Assembly: GCF_002878395.1 (NCBI RefSeq)
Contig: NC_061116.1
Span: 125,297,112-125,361,111, forward strand
DNA from: Capsicum annuum
Taxonomy: Eukaryota > Streptophyta > Magnoliopsida > Solanales > Solanaceae
Length of the DNA: 64,000 bases
Direction of reading: 5' to 3'
Shown: positions 35,059 through 47,506 of the stretch, in pieces
Numbering within the stretch: the first letter of the stretch is position 1
Layout of the letters: every line of letters starts with the position of its first letter
Made by a program: the position numbers and the translations under genes
The notes under the pieces: generated by a model
The model's database searches: none
What the model saw: only the letters and a program-made list of their open reading frames with translations
Told to the model about the DNA's origin: nothing

Positions 35059-37309
35059 TTTATGCATATCTGATGCATGCCTGATAAACTGATTTATACA
35101 TATCTGATGCATGGATAACTGACTCATGAATACCTATCTGAATGTTCTGATGAACTGATGTTCTCGCAATGAGAAAACATATCTAATGCATGAGTACGTG
35201 ACCGACATGCTACGTGAATACACTACTAAGATTACTAAGAAGCTGATCATGCATATCTGATGTGCAAATATATATAACTGAATTGTATTGTGAATATGCG
35301 ACTGAACATGCAACGGTTAAAGATACCAAGTTTGAACTATAACAAGCAAAGGAATTGAATGCATGTCTGATGCATAATTACAAGACTGAGCTGATATATA
35401 AATGTAGGACTGCAATATGCAAGGGTACTTAGTACCAAGTTTGTAATGGAAATCTGATACCAAGTTCGTTACTAAAATCTGAACATGAGAACAAGTAAGC
35501 TCAACAAAGACTATTACCTTGAACTGAAAATATCGATGAGTCTGAGATTAATTTCTCAGCATACATGAGCGAAAACATGAGAACATAACTGAGTCTGGAA
35601 CATGATACATGAACTGAACCGAGTATATGTGTGATAGAGTATCGCGAACTAAACTGAGTTTACTGAGCACATGGCCGAATATGAATCGTGATGCATGAAA
35701 TGAATACTGTGAACTAAACTAAGCCATTAAGTACATGGCTTATGACTGAGATTGGATATAGAGGGCCACTTATGAGTACCCGTCAATCCAAACAGAAATC
35801 ATTTTATGAAGAAAGAATGAAACATTTATGTCATGAAAATGCAGGGAATTTTAGTGTATCTCCCCCTTGGGACACTATGTCCCTTAAAAATGCTAACTTG
35901 GCTGAGATACTGAGGAAAACTGAGGCGAAGCACAAGGAACCTAGGAACTGTATCATTACTGATTATCTGAGATCTGAAGCTGAGGCATGACACTTGAACA
36001 AAGCTGAGTTTGTAACAACTTGGTTGGTCCATCTTAGAATGGTCACATCCATAAGATTTAAGATAGTGCGACTACATGGATAGAATAGGGATATATATAA
36101 ACTGGTCTATTCGACTACTGGACTAAAGTACTGGTTGTTCAAACTAACTCATACTAAAGGCTTATCTGATCTGCTGACTAATTGATGGTTGAGTACTAGG
36201 CATGTAAGACTGAACGGTACTTAGTCCGAATAGCTGGACTAAAACTATGAAGTATTATACATAGGAGGTAAATGCTAACTGAGTAACATGAGGTAACTGA
36301 GCATGAATTTTGTGAAAGCTGTATTATTCGTGAATGTAAGACGAAGCGTATGACATGGTTCTGAAGTATTTCGTCAACTAAGGTATAGAATCGAAATGAC
36401 TAGGTAACTGATAACTATATGCAATGGTCAAGCAAGTCTGAAATTGAACTGAGTTTCTGGCCTGATTACTAAACTGAAGCTGATATCATAACTAAGGTTG
36501 TAACTAGAACTCATACTGGAATTGAATGCTGGGTTTGGATAACTGAATATGGATAAATGAAGTTTAGACTAATACTAAAGTGCTTAATTCTGAGATTGAG
36601 CACTAATTACTGAGTATTGAGTACTAAAACTGTAACTGAGAGGGAAATTGAGTTATGATAGTAGTACCATCAAGGCTGACATAAGTCAAGGATCTAAATA
36701 TACATTCACACTCTAAATTTTTTTTCCAATTTCTAAGTACTACCTCTTGCTAGACCTTTTCTTGCATACTAACAGGATATTCAAGCCTATCTTTGTATCT
36801 ACACCCTCGTATAAAACATGCATGCAATAATATGCTCTTAACATGAAACATTAACTCTCTCCCATCTAAGCAATTTTTCAACACTACACTATTCTCATAA
36901 AGGGAGCTTATGAATGGTTAAATCAAGAGAACCTGAAACATGAATGGATACTGACTGAACTTGACACATGACTGAAACTTGAGGATATAGAATATCAGCA
37001 ACATAGATTTACCAAAAAGGTTCGAACTGAGTATATACATGACATAGTCTAAATTTATCTGATCAGTGGAGGAGTACCATGAGTCATGGAAATAAGTATA
37101 TTGGGGAGCATGATACGTGTACATGAGTCATGAGCCGCATGACCTGAGTCTGGAATTTCTGAGTTTGTGGAACATGATTTGTAACACTGAGTGATCTAAA
37201 ATTGAATGGGAACTAAAAGCGCGCACGATTCTATGGAATACGTGTGAACATAAGCTATATTCATGGAACTTAGATATAAAACATATGTAGGCATCATATT
37301 GACTTAAGT
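35059..37309 (-). other. Element D internal non-coding region, left part
   Basis: No coding domain. The first 300 bases are full of ATCTGATGCATG-like words, as in E near 51700 and 56800. Part of 37120-37309 matches element A at 7080-7300. ACTGA-rich sequence fills the rest. Confidence 0.5.
35857..35883 (-). other. Second purine tract beside a palindrome, element D
   Basis: The plus strand reads TATCTCCCCCTTGGG overlapping the palindrome GGGACACTATGTCCC. Same arrangement as in A and E. Confidence 0.65.
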
Positions 37310-37778
37310 ACGAAACTTTACACTGAGACAAGGATGGGTTGGGAAATGTCCATTTTACCGTTAAACACATTGAGATAGAAGCTAAACAAAAAATTACCAG
37401 GGTGCTATGAAGAGTGCGTCGCATGCTCCAACCTCCGAAGAATAGCATGCTTCGCATACTATATCTCATGCTAGGACCATGTGTTAGAGCATGCGCCGCA
37501 TACAAATCGTATATGTTACTTTTTTGAAATCCAGACATGCCCTAAATGGATTCCAAAAATTCCAAAACTCACCCGAGATGTACTCTTGACTTCCTCGATC
37601 ACAACACAACTTGAAAATTAAAAAACAACGGTCGAAAAGGTTTTTGAATAAATCCCCAAAATTTGGATTTTTAAAATGAGACTAAGTCTTGAACACTTCA
37701 CTAAAATTTTCTAAGTGTTAGATCTTGTAAAGGGCTTAACGAGCTGAATTTTTACATGTGAATTTGATAGATCTTACA
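37310..37778 (-). repeat. LTR start fragment inside element D
   Basis: On the minus strand it starts TGTAAGATCTATC at 37778 and resembles the first 470 bases of the D and E LTRs, with a GCATGC-rich cassette at 37405-37505. A polypurine-like tract (ATATCTCCCTCTTGG on the plus strand, 37779-37793) abuts it, so an LTR-tract junction of another element lies inside D. Confidence 0.6.
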
Positions 37779-37793
37779 ATATCTCCCTCTTGG

Positions 37794-38557
37794 ATCTAAG
37801 CCATCATCATAAGTCTGCGAACACTTAACTAAACTCTGAACTAAACTGTAATTAGAATCACATGCCAACCCTCTGTTCGACACCTGCTTGCCTTACTAAA
37901 CACATCATCTGCCTCTGTTGCTTCATATACTTCTAATATCACATCCACACCTTCATGCTTAATTTCAAGTCGGTAATCTTAATTTCTAGCTCATACTGTT
38001 CAAGCCTACTAATTCATTCTAGTATAACTATCCTCATAAATACAAAATATGTTCAATCTGGATAACATTATCCCAACTCTACAACTGCTAAACTTCTAGG
38101 TTCATGATTTTAACTCTAGGTCATATGCTATCACAAGATTTAGAAAGGGGATCTGGTGAAATATCTGAATATGGGTTTGAGAACAATTTCTCATAATCAT
38201 GAATGAGATTAGTACAATTTTGGAACATAGCGGAACTGAGGGATACTGTCTGAGCATGTGGAAAATATCATAACTGTTTATAGGGACTATCTGAGAAAGC
38301 CCTATCTATAGGACTTGAGCTTCAAAACTTCTGTAACATTTAAAGTAAGGTAAAGTTGACATAAGGGGAGCATGATGTGAAGCTACATGGGTTTCTTTGT
38401 GAACCTTGCTATAGCACGATATGAGATATAAAAAAAGGGAAACTATTCTTAAAATATCTCATAGCCTCCTGCACATAAGTGTGGTGCACAACACACACAT
38501 GTACAAGACTCTACTAGATGCGGGTTTCAGACTTCCTAGGACTCTATTGAACCTTTA
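37794..38557 (-). other. Element D internal region, right part, with leader
   Basis: 37800-38330 is non-coding, and part of it matches element A near 7790-8040. 38440-38524 is the shared leader. At the distance where E has its gag start (about 200 bases from the primer-binding site) there is no gag frame. Confidence 0.55.
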
Positions 38558-38569
38558 GCTCTGATACCA
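38558..38569 (-). other. Element D primer-binding site, intact
   Basis: GCTCTGATACCA on the plus strand is the exact initiator methionine tRNA match, four bases from the LTR edge. Confidence 0.85.
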
Positions 38570-38980
38570 AGATTGTAACGCTTCGATTTTCTGAATTGGA
38601 ATGCTACACGGTGCTCATGACTCCAAAGGACCATAAGCTAACCCATGACTAATATCTGTACCTGTACACTGCATAATATGACATAATATATTGCGGAAAC
38701 GTGTACTAAAAAGCCATAAGGTTTAATACTAATACATAACTGAAAATAAGGTATATAATACCAAAATAAATCTGAAATAACTGTCTGACATGCTACAGTC
38801 TGAAAGCCTCTAAACTATCTGAATAAAGAGTTGATGGGACATGTCCCCAACTAACTCCATCTAGCAACTTAACTGAAATAGTAAATAAAGTAATAATCAT
38901 ATCATCCTCAAATGAGACGGACTTACTGCAACTCTAAAAACTGGAATACTACTGCGGATCTGGAGCTCGTGCTTCTAAAC

Positions 38981-39011
38981 CTATGGTGTAACATAAGAGA
39001 AAGCACCATAG
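38981..39011 (-). other. Conserved LTR stem-loop, element D 5' LTR
   Basis: Perfect eight-base arms CTATGGTG and CACCATAG. Confidence 0.65.
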
Positions 39012-40971
39012 GGCAAATGCATCAGTAAGTCTGGATGTACTGAGTATATGAGTGAGGTAGGATAAATGCAATAGGGTTCATATGCATGAACAATGCTGAT
39101 TGATATAAATGTGAGAATACATATATGCATAAGAAATTGTAACTGAACTCGTGGAGACACTGACAACATGAGTGTACTGATATTGAGATACTAGATGACT
39201 TAATTTACTGATATTGATATGTAAATCACTAATAAATGATGGATCTGATATTGTATTACTAGATACTGAGAGACTGATATTGCATTACTAATAAATGAAT
39301 GATTATTTCTGACAGTTCAGATTATGAAGAACTGGTCTGATTGACTGTATATGAAAGTTCTAAAATTGAGTACTGATAGCAGGAGTGACTATATCTGATA
39401 GTCCTAAATCTAATGAAACTATCTGAATCCCAAACTGTATCTAAGTGGACTAGTATTTAATAGTCTTAATATACTAAATCTGAAAAACTATCTGAGTTCT
39501 TTTACTGAGAATGAGACTAAAACTGAGACTATGGGAGGTAGTTGTTTAACCGACATGCCCCATGTATGCCATTATGGCAAAACTGGGGTCCAATCTTTGC
39601 CCCGACAAGAGGGTTGTCAATACCGCGCCACTAGTAAAGACAGTTATGAGTGACCTTTAGCTGGCAGCTACTCGAAACGGGAGTGGTGGGAACCCTAAGC
39701 TGATAGGTTAAGCCACCTCATCAACCCTATTTTGATAGGTTAAGATGTCTCAACCTACGCTGGCTACATAGTTCTAAAACAAATGGATGACTGCTAAGAA
39801 TCACACCCTAAACTGGTAGGTGAGTTCCCATCCTTGGGTTTACTTGGTGCTAACTTCTACCCCCATCTGAAGAGACTGAATCATGAATAATTGACTGTAC
39901 TGATTAACTGAACTGAACTGATTTTGAGTTTACTGAGTTCCGTAGCTGATGGAATAATATTAATATCTAATAGCTAACTAAGTTCATGAGATTACTGAGA
40001 GTACTGAATTATAGAGATTACCAAAGTTACTGGGTACTGAGATTTTTGAGATTAACTGAGATTAACTAAGCACTGAGATTTCTAAACTACTGAGATTACT
40101 GAACTGAGACTACTGAGATTTCTGAGCTTTCCTGAGTCACGTGACTTACTAAATTCTTCTGAATCATAGCTTGATTTTGTATATCATGAAACATAACATG
40201 GCTCTAGGCACACATCTATAGTTTTTGGGTATGAATACCCTTAAGACCCGATAGAAGGAAACTGACTCACACATGACATGACTTGATCAAAAGATTGGAG
40301 TCCACAATTCATAATATCATAAGTAGGGGATAGTATACTTCATGTATTTATTCAACATCTCAAACATAGTAGGGAAAGCATGGATATATTTCATGTACAT
40401 AATTCATATCTCCATTATCATACATTCTTCATTCCACAACAATAACAACACATAAATAGCATGGAAATTCATATTAAAGTGTATAGCCAATATGGACTTG
40501 TCATTTAGATATCATAGAATCATGCAAAATATGAATTTCTAGCATCCTAGGCATTTTATCAAACACCTTGCATGCATTCCTTAAGGCATAGGTGGATTTC
40601 ATACTTGCATTATATTAAACCACCTAAAGTTCATGTTTTTCAACTAACAACCACATATATTCCATGAAAACACCTTTAGATGTCATCTTGAAACTTAAAC
40701 AACAATCATCAACATGTACATGCTCATATCACCACAAAAAGTTTACAAAATAATATTTAAAACATGGTTCTTAAGCTCTATGAATGAATTGGATCCATAG
40801 ATGAACACTACGTATACCTTATATTAATAATCCGTGAAGATTGTAGTGAAATTGGCTTGGAATTTGAAACCCCCAATTGAACTCTAGACTTGTTCTTGGT
40901 TGTTCTTGAGAGAATTTGAGAAATACTGGTGTATTTTGGTGTAAATAGGAGCAAATCCCATGTTATTAGAC

Positions 40972-40979
40972 TATATATA
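40972..40979 (-). promoter_or_regulatory. Probable TATA box of the element D 5' LTR
   Basis: TATATATAG-like sequence on both strands. It lies about 60 bases downstream (element sense) of the GC-rich cassette, the same geometry as in element C. Confidence 0.55.
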
Positions 40980-41569
40980 GGTGGGAAAATTACCCAAATA
41001 ACCTTCTAGACGCGTAAACTGAAAGCTAAAAATTGCAGGGGTGGAATATACAATGTGTCGCATGGTTTAGTGCACAACAATGAAGCGCATGCTTTATACC
41101 TCCGTAGAAAATCATGCTTCACATGCTTTATCCCAGTATAGAGAAGCATACTTCGCAAGCTTATCACATGATCTTACTGCCTCACGAAAATGATCTTAAC
41201 TTTTTGCTCGGGTGTCTGATTTTGGTGAAATTGATATTATTGGAAAGCTAATTCAATTATATACAATTTGGTGGGTCTTTGATATGAAAAATTTAATGTA
41301 TATAAAAGGTTATACATGTTTGAAGTAGACTCTTATAGAATCAAACACCAAATTTTAGTCGAATCAAAGTATCTTGGCTCAACATGGCTCTAAATGATTT
41401 CTATGAACATTGTTAACCTCATGAGCCTTTCACACATGATTATAAAGATCATGAAACTTATATTCACATGACAATCACTTGTATTATAGCTTATATATGT
41501 AGAAACAGTGGTTCAAAGACTAACCATGAAATATAGGGTATTACAATGGGAAATTTTGTATATCTTAAT

Positions 41570-41794
41570 TGTAACGTTCCAACTTAGGAAGGACACCCAT
41601 ATCGGAAAAACACAGGAGGAATACTGGTATATAAGTAATAAAGCCTTACTCTCTAGTGATGTATTTTAAATTTGTATGGGTGTGTGCCCAAAGCAGAAAA
41701 TATCACTAGTGGGTTGGGGAGTTACAGAGGTGTCTCGGGCCTTGATGGTTCAGGATACCCATCGCAGCCAGGGCCTCGGCTTGGGGTCGTGACA
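41570..41794 (+). repeat. Small LTR-like fragment
   Basis: Bounded by TGTAACGTTCC and GGGTCGTGACA, both normal LTR ends. The 3' end resembles that of the solo LTR at 46300-48362 in style. No target duplication was seen (TTAAT against CAATA). It abuts the cut edge of the Tat pol, so it may mark the event that truncated it. Confidence 0.4.
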
Positions 41795-44690
41795 CAATAG
41801 CATCTATCTTAAGGATGATTTTCTAATTCCTATTCCAAAGTTGATGATTGATGTTACTACTATATATTAGGTAATGTCCTTCATAGATGGTTCATCCAGC
41901 TATAACCAAATTCGCATGGCCCCAAAGAATGAAGAGCTTACTACATTCCGTATGCCCAAAGGCAATTATTTCTACAAAATGATGTCTTTTGGTTTGAAGA
42001 AAGATGGTACCACTTATCAAATGACTTTGCAAAAATTTCTTTGATGGCCTACTCCATAAAAAGATTAAGTGCTATGTGGATGACTTAGTGGTGATGTTAA
42101 AAAAGAGGAAAGACCACTTAAAAGACCTAAGAATAGTATTTGAGTTACTCTGAAGCTATCAACTCAGGATGAACCCATTGAAATGTGTCTTTGGAGTTAC
42201 TTCTAGAAAGTTCCTTAGCTTCATTATATGATACCAAAGAACTAAAATTGATTAGGCTAAGTCGATGCGATTTTGAAGGTGTTTGAGTCTCAAAATATTC
42301 ATGATTTAAGAATCCTTCAAGGAAGGCTAGCATATTTAAGGAGGTTCATCTCAAACTTATCTTAAAATGTCAACCATTTAGTCATCTCATAAAGAAGGAT
42401 GCTCTTTTTAAATGGGACCAAGCTTATAGTACGACCTTTAAAAGTATAAAATCATACTTGATGAAGCCTCTAGTTCTTATGGTACCTATACCTAAAAAAT
42501 TGTTGGTACTCTATATTATGGCACAAGAAAGGCTATTTGGATCACTACTAGCCTAAGAAAATAGTGAAGGCATATAAAACTCTCTTTACTATCTAAGCAG
42601 AATGTACAACAAATGAGTTGAATTAGTCTCCAATCGAAAAGTTGTGTTTGGCATTGGCCTTCTCAATCCAAAAGATGAAATACTACTTTCAATCTTATGG
42701 CATTTATCTTGTATCTATATCAAATTCCAACAAGTTTCTGATGTTAAATTCAGTCCTTAGTAATTGAATTGCAAGGTATACGTTTAATTTCAATAGTTTG
42801 AGATCATGTACATTCTCCAAAAGGATCTAAAGGAAAAAGCATTGGCAGATCATCAGATACTTGATGATTGGGAACTAACCGATGAATTTCCTGATGAAGA
42901 TGCAATGGTTATTGAATTCAGACCTCTGTGGAATATGTACTTTGATGGTTCCACATATTGAGGTGGAGCTGGTGCAGGTGTAGTATTTGTCACTCCACAA
43001 GGAGAGGTAATCCCATACTCCTTTATCCTGACAAATTGTTTCTCCAATAATGTTGTTGAATATATCAAGTGCTAGTACTTGGACTTGAGATGGCTATCTC
43101 ATGAGGCAACTATAATTATAAGTCTTTGATAATTCCTAATTAGTGATCAAGTAACTTTTGGGAAGCTATGAATTCAAAAATCCTGAGCTACGCTTATAAC
43201 ATGATTATACTCAAAATTTGATGGATGGATTGTAGAAAAGACCCTCCATCACTTTCCAAGGAAAGAAAATAGCAAGATGATACCTTAGCTTCTTTAGCCT
43301 CCACCCTAACTCTTTCAAATTAGACACAATTCACCATTCGCCAAGAATGGATAGTACCATCACCGAATAAGGATGAATATAAAAAGGTTGAACACCTCAT
43401 TTCTATATCTAAAGTTGTAAAGAAATATTGGCGACAACCTGTCATTAACTACTTATATTATGAGATACTTCTAGGTGATCCAAGGAGAAAGTCTAACCTT
43501 TGGCATCATGTACTTCACTTCTTTTACTGTAAAGACATACTATACAGAAGATCATTTGAAAGAGTACTCGTACAATGTTTGAGAGAGAAAAAAGCAACTC
43601 AAGCATTGTAAAAAGCACACTTAAGAGTTTGTGGATCTCATCAATCTAGGCCAAAGCTTTATTTTCACATTAAAAGAATGGGGTATTACTGGCCAACAAT
43701 GGTAAAAGATTAATTGGACTATGCTAGAAGCTACAAAACTTGTCAATTTTATGCAAATTTCATGCATCAACTTATTGAAGTATTGCACCTAACTATAACA
43801 TCTTGGTCACTCAATGCTTAGGGATTGTGTATTGTTAGACGACTGCCAAAATCTTATGATGGACACTTGTACATCTTGGCCATGATAGATTACTTCTCAA
43901 AATAGGACAAAGTTGTTTCTCTCAAGGAAGTAAAGAAATAAAATATTACAAATTTTAACCAACTAAATATCATCTACTGCTTTGGAATTCCTTAGTACAT
44001 AATAACCTACAACGATAAGCCATTTGATCATAAGATGATGAATAATATTTGTGATCTTATGGGCTTTAAACAGTTTAAATCTTCTATGTACGATCATATG
44101 CATTCAAGAAGACTTTATGCAACCCAAAGCATTTAATAATACTTTATGCAACCTATTGAAGAAAGTCGTCTCTATATCCAAATAAGATTAACATGAACGA
44201 ATGAAAGAAGCTTTGTGGGCATATAGGATGACTTACCACACATTAATAGAAACAACACCATACTCACTTGCTTTTGGAGTTGAAGTAGTCCTAACACTTG
44301 AGCATCAAATACCTTCTTTAAGACTAGCTATTTAGAAAGGCTGACCGACGAAGAAAATGCTAAGTTTTATCTTACAGAGTTGGAAGATCCCTGATGAGAA
44401 GAGGCTAGAGGCTCAACAAAATCTTGAATGTTATCTATCCCGTCTATCTTGTTCTTTCAACAAAAGATTTTTCTTACAATGCTTTTAAGTTGAAGATCAA
44501 GTCTTTACAGTAAGGAGACCCATTATTACTTCTCATAAATTTGGGGGAAAATTCACCCTAAAGAGGGATGGATCATATATCGTACAAAAGGCATATTAAA
44601 ATGGATTTTATAAGCTTGTTGATGTAGATGGCATAAACATTGATCTCATCAATACCAAGTTCTTAAAGAAGTACTATCTTTAGAGGAAGA
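41795..44690 (+). pseudogene. pol: Tat-type pol remnant (reverse transcriptase, RNase H, integrase)
   Basis: Heavily broken pol of a Tat-clade gypsy element. In order: reverse transcriptase from an SFIDGSSSYNQIRMAPKNEE block and the catalytic Tyr-Val-Asp-Asp at 42073-42084; the GRLAYLRRFISNLS connection; an additional RNase H with Tyr-Phe-Asp-Gly-Ser at 42938-42952 and GAGAGVVFVTPQGEV, typical of Tat; integrase with MGYYWPTMVKD (about 43678) and AMIDYFSK. The first integrase Asp site reads Gly-Leu-Cys and the second is Tyr, so the catalytic triad is lost, and the region of the Glu is scrambled. Gag, protease and the front of the reverse transcriptase are missing. Stops and frameshifts number in the dozens. 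A conserved C-terminal RRPIITSHKFGGKFT block ends it. Confidence 0.85.
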
Positions 44691-45353
44691 TGGTACGCTC
44701 CTTAAGCATGAGCCTAAATTACATGTTCACACCTAGCCTGTAAGAATATAAACTATTTATAGCTCACAAAAAAGTCCTCTAGGTTGAAAAACTCAAAAGA
44801 GGTGACCTAGGAAAAATTTAGGACGCAAAAAAAATGAAAAAATAATCACTCAGAACTATGTTGTGACTTGATCCTCGTCCAAGGTACGTAGGTGCTTAGT
44901 AATTCATTCCGAGTTTAGTTGCATAAGTATCAAAAGACATGTCCCGCCTTATCCACTATATGAATTCTATGTCTGCAAATATTCTAATTAAATTTGGACT
45001 TTCTCCAAATATTTGTGGCTCAATGAGGACAACCAATCGGAAAAAGGATCTCCTTCAACGGGATTTGAAATGCTAAAATTCTCCAAACTTGTAACTAAGG
45101 GGGAAAATATACCTAACCTATAGTTTGAAGTTAAAAATATATCAAGTATTCAAACTGAAGTCTCCAAATATGCTTGTAAACTAAAGACATTAAATTTGCA
45201 AGGTGTATAAGTCAATGTTGTCAAATTTTCTAAGTTTGCAAGTTGAAGTCTCCAAATTCACAAAATTTGAAAGTTGAACCGCCAAAATCCCCAAATTTTA
45301 AAGTCGACGTTGACAAAATCTCTAAGTATTAAAATGAGGCCTCCTAAATTTCC
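44691..45353 (+). other. Tat element region after pol
   Basis: Non-coding sequence between pol and the minisatellites. 45130-45340 has loose repeats built on AAGTTGAAGTCTCCAAAT-like words. No gene was recognised. Confidence 0.5.
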
Positions 45354-45840
45354 ATGCCTTAAGGTTGACAAGATTTGTCCCTTTACGCCATAAGAAGACC
45401 TATCACAGGTTTATCCTTTTAAAAGGATCCACAAAATTTTATGCCTTAAGGTAGAAAAGATTTGTCCCTTTGCACCTTAAGTTGGTCTCTTCACATATTT
45501 ATTAATAAGAAGATATCAAAATTTTCATGCCTTATGGAGAAAAAATTTTGTCCCTTTGCACCTTAAGCTGGTCTTTTTTGTGGATTTATCCTTACAAAAA
45601 TCTCAAAATTTTTGTACCTTAAGGTGTACAAGACTTGTCCCTTTGCACCTTGAGTTGGTCTCTTCACAGATTTATCCTTAAGAAGATCTCAAATTTTTCA
45701 TACCTTAAGGTGGATAAGATTTTTCCATTTGCAACTTAAGCTGGTCTCTTTTGCGGATTTAACCCTAAAAGGATCTCATAATTTTCATGCCTTAAGGTGG
45801 ATTATATTTTCCCCGTTGCACCTTAAGTTAGAATTTTGAT
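45354..45840 (+). repeat. Tat minisatellite 1, period about 87
   Basis: Units start with ATGCCTTAAGG or a variant at 45354, 45441, 45527, 45614, 45700 and 45787. Each has a TTGTCCCTTTGCACCTTAAG core and a GGATTTATCC-like segment. There are five full units and one partial unit. Confidence 0.85.
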
Positions 45841-45873
45841 GACATTTTAACCTAGTTGTTATGTGAAGCAGCC

Positions 45874-46299
45874 GAACTTGTTAGGTCTTAAGGTTACGGG
45901 GATGAAGCTAAACTCTTGCACCTTAAGCTGACCATTTATAAGTACATCGGTGAAAAGGAACCATACTGGAAGTTGAACTTATCGGGTCTTAAGGTGACGG
46001 AACAAAAAATGACCATACTTAAAGCCGAACTTGTCAGGTCTCAAGATGACAAAACAAAGTTAAACTCTCGCACCTTAAGCTAAACAGTGCGTAAGTACAT
46101 CAATGAATATATATCATACTTGAAGTCGAACTTGTCATGTCTTAAGGTAATAGAGGTGAAGTTAGACTCTCGTACCTTAAACTGAACATTGTATAAGTAC
46201 ATCGGTAAAAAAGGACCATACTTGAAGTCAAACTTTTCATGTCTCAAGGTAACAGAGGCGAAGTTCAACTCTCGCACCTTAGCTGACCATTGCATAAGT
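45874..46299 (+). repeat. Tat minisatellite 2, period about 102 (left part)
   Basis: GAACTTGT-type unit starts lie at 45874, 45975, 46027 (short unit), 46128 and 46230. Each unit has CTCGCACCTTAAGCTGA and CATAAGTACATC segments. The array is cut at 46299 by a solo LTR and resumes at 48363. Confidence 0.85.
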
Positions 46300-47452
46300 T
46301 GTGAGACCCCATAAAACTTTAATAATTATATTTTGAACCTCTTGTGTGCATAATATTGATATTTGACTTGAATTATGTTTAGGGATGTTAAAAGGGTGTT
46401 TTGAGAAAGTTTTAAATTTTTCAAAAGGGGTTTGGGGTCATTTTAGGACCCCAAGGCAGTAAGCCTCCCAATAAGACTGTGTCACAGAGATTAACCTCTA
46501 CGATATTGGCATAACATAGAGGCTAACCTCCGTGATATTGGCGTGCCACGCTGATATTTTAATTTCATCTAGTTTTTATTTTTTTTCACTTGGGGTGAGA
46601 GGATTTTGGTCTTTTTACTCCTTTTACGACCTTTAAACATAAAATAACCCCATTCCCTTCATCTTTAAAGATCTAATCATCCTCTTTCTCTCTTAAACTC
46701 AAAACCCAAGAATATTCAAGGGTTTTACAATGAATTCATCATCCGGGATTCTTACTTCAAATTATTTTCAATTTCTTGTGTATTTCAGGAATGTTTCTCA
46801 TTTCTAAAATTGAATTTTAAATTGTGGCATTACTTGAGTGTATTTTCACTTGATTTAAATTGTCGGTTTTGAAATTAGGTTGAGGGGTTTTGGTTGTTAC
46901 TGATTGAATTATTTTTTCTGTGTTTTAAATTTATTATTCATGTTTTAAATTTATGTTTTGGGGGATGAATTGGTGGATTGTTTAAATAATTGGAATAGAG
47001 GATATGAGCTTCCCCAAATTGGATGAATTTTAACCTGAAATTAGCATTAAACTAAACTCACTTTGTAAACTTGATTTTAAATATGGTAAATTGCATGGTT
47101 AACTTGTTTTGAACCCACTGCATTGCATTAAAGGATAAGTGGATATGAAAATAGTTTTTGGATGGCCTTGGTTTTGGATATCAAATGGAACTTGTGTGTC
47201 CAATTTGATAATGTAAATTGGGTAGTCATAATTAACGCTTGCAAGAACAATGGTATGACGATACCAAATAGTAAATACCTCAATGAATGACTCCTGAATT
47301 AATGATTGGTTTATGTGAAAATTATTTTGATTTGGGCATAAAGAGAATTGTATAGCTCACCGTGTAGGTGTAAGTCTCAGAGAGACGACACTGAAAATCA
47401 CATTTGTCAGCGTTGGAGTTTATATAACCATGTGCTTGTTGCACAATTTTTA

Positions 47453-47506
<54 letters not shown>

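Larger units (their letters stand above)
32438..41545 (-). mobile_element. Element D: coding-less LTR retrotransposon, minus strand
   Basis: It is flanked by a perfect five-base target duplication, ATGGG at 32433-32437 and at 41546-41550. LTRs are 38574-41545 (5') and 32438 to about 35058 (3', truncated at its start). The primer-binding site is intact. The 3.5-kb internal region has no gag or pol domain in any frame. Like B it is a large retrotransposon derivative. Its leader and LTR stem-loop are shared with the Tekay-type element C. Confidence 0.88.
38574..41545 (-). repeat. Element D 5' LTR
   Basis: Full-length LTR of 2972 bases. On the minus strand it starts TGTAATACCC at 41545 and ends AGCGTTACA at 38574. 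The GC-rich cassette at 41035-41205 has GCATGC and GTCGCATG words; the TATA box is at 40972-40979; the stem-loop is at 38981-39011. Confidence 0.9.

Noticed and set aside
34814..35092. 92-residue open frame, plus strand
   Set aside because: It runs antisense across the start region of the D LTR and over its deletion edge; no domain, and the other LTR copy does not keep it.
37128..37538. 136-residue open frame, minus strand, in element D
   Set aside because: It crosses from internal sequence into an LTR fragment with a repeat cassette and shows no gag or pol motif; the corresponding part of element A is not open.
44691..45353. Env-like or extra open frame after the Tat pol
   Set aside because: Only short frames are present and none shows a signal peptide, membrane segment or known motif.
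45354..46299. CRISPR-like repeat array
   Set aside because: The repeats are contiguous 87- and 102-base units with no unique spacers, in a plant retroelement 3' region; they are minisatellites.
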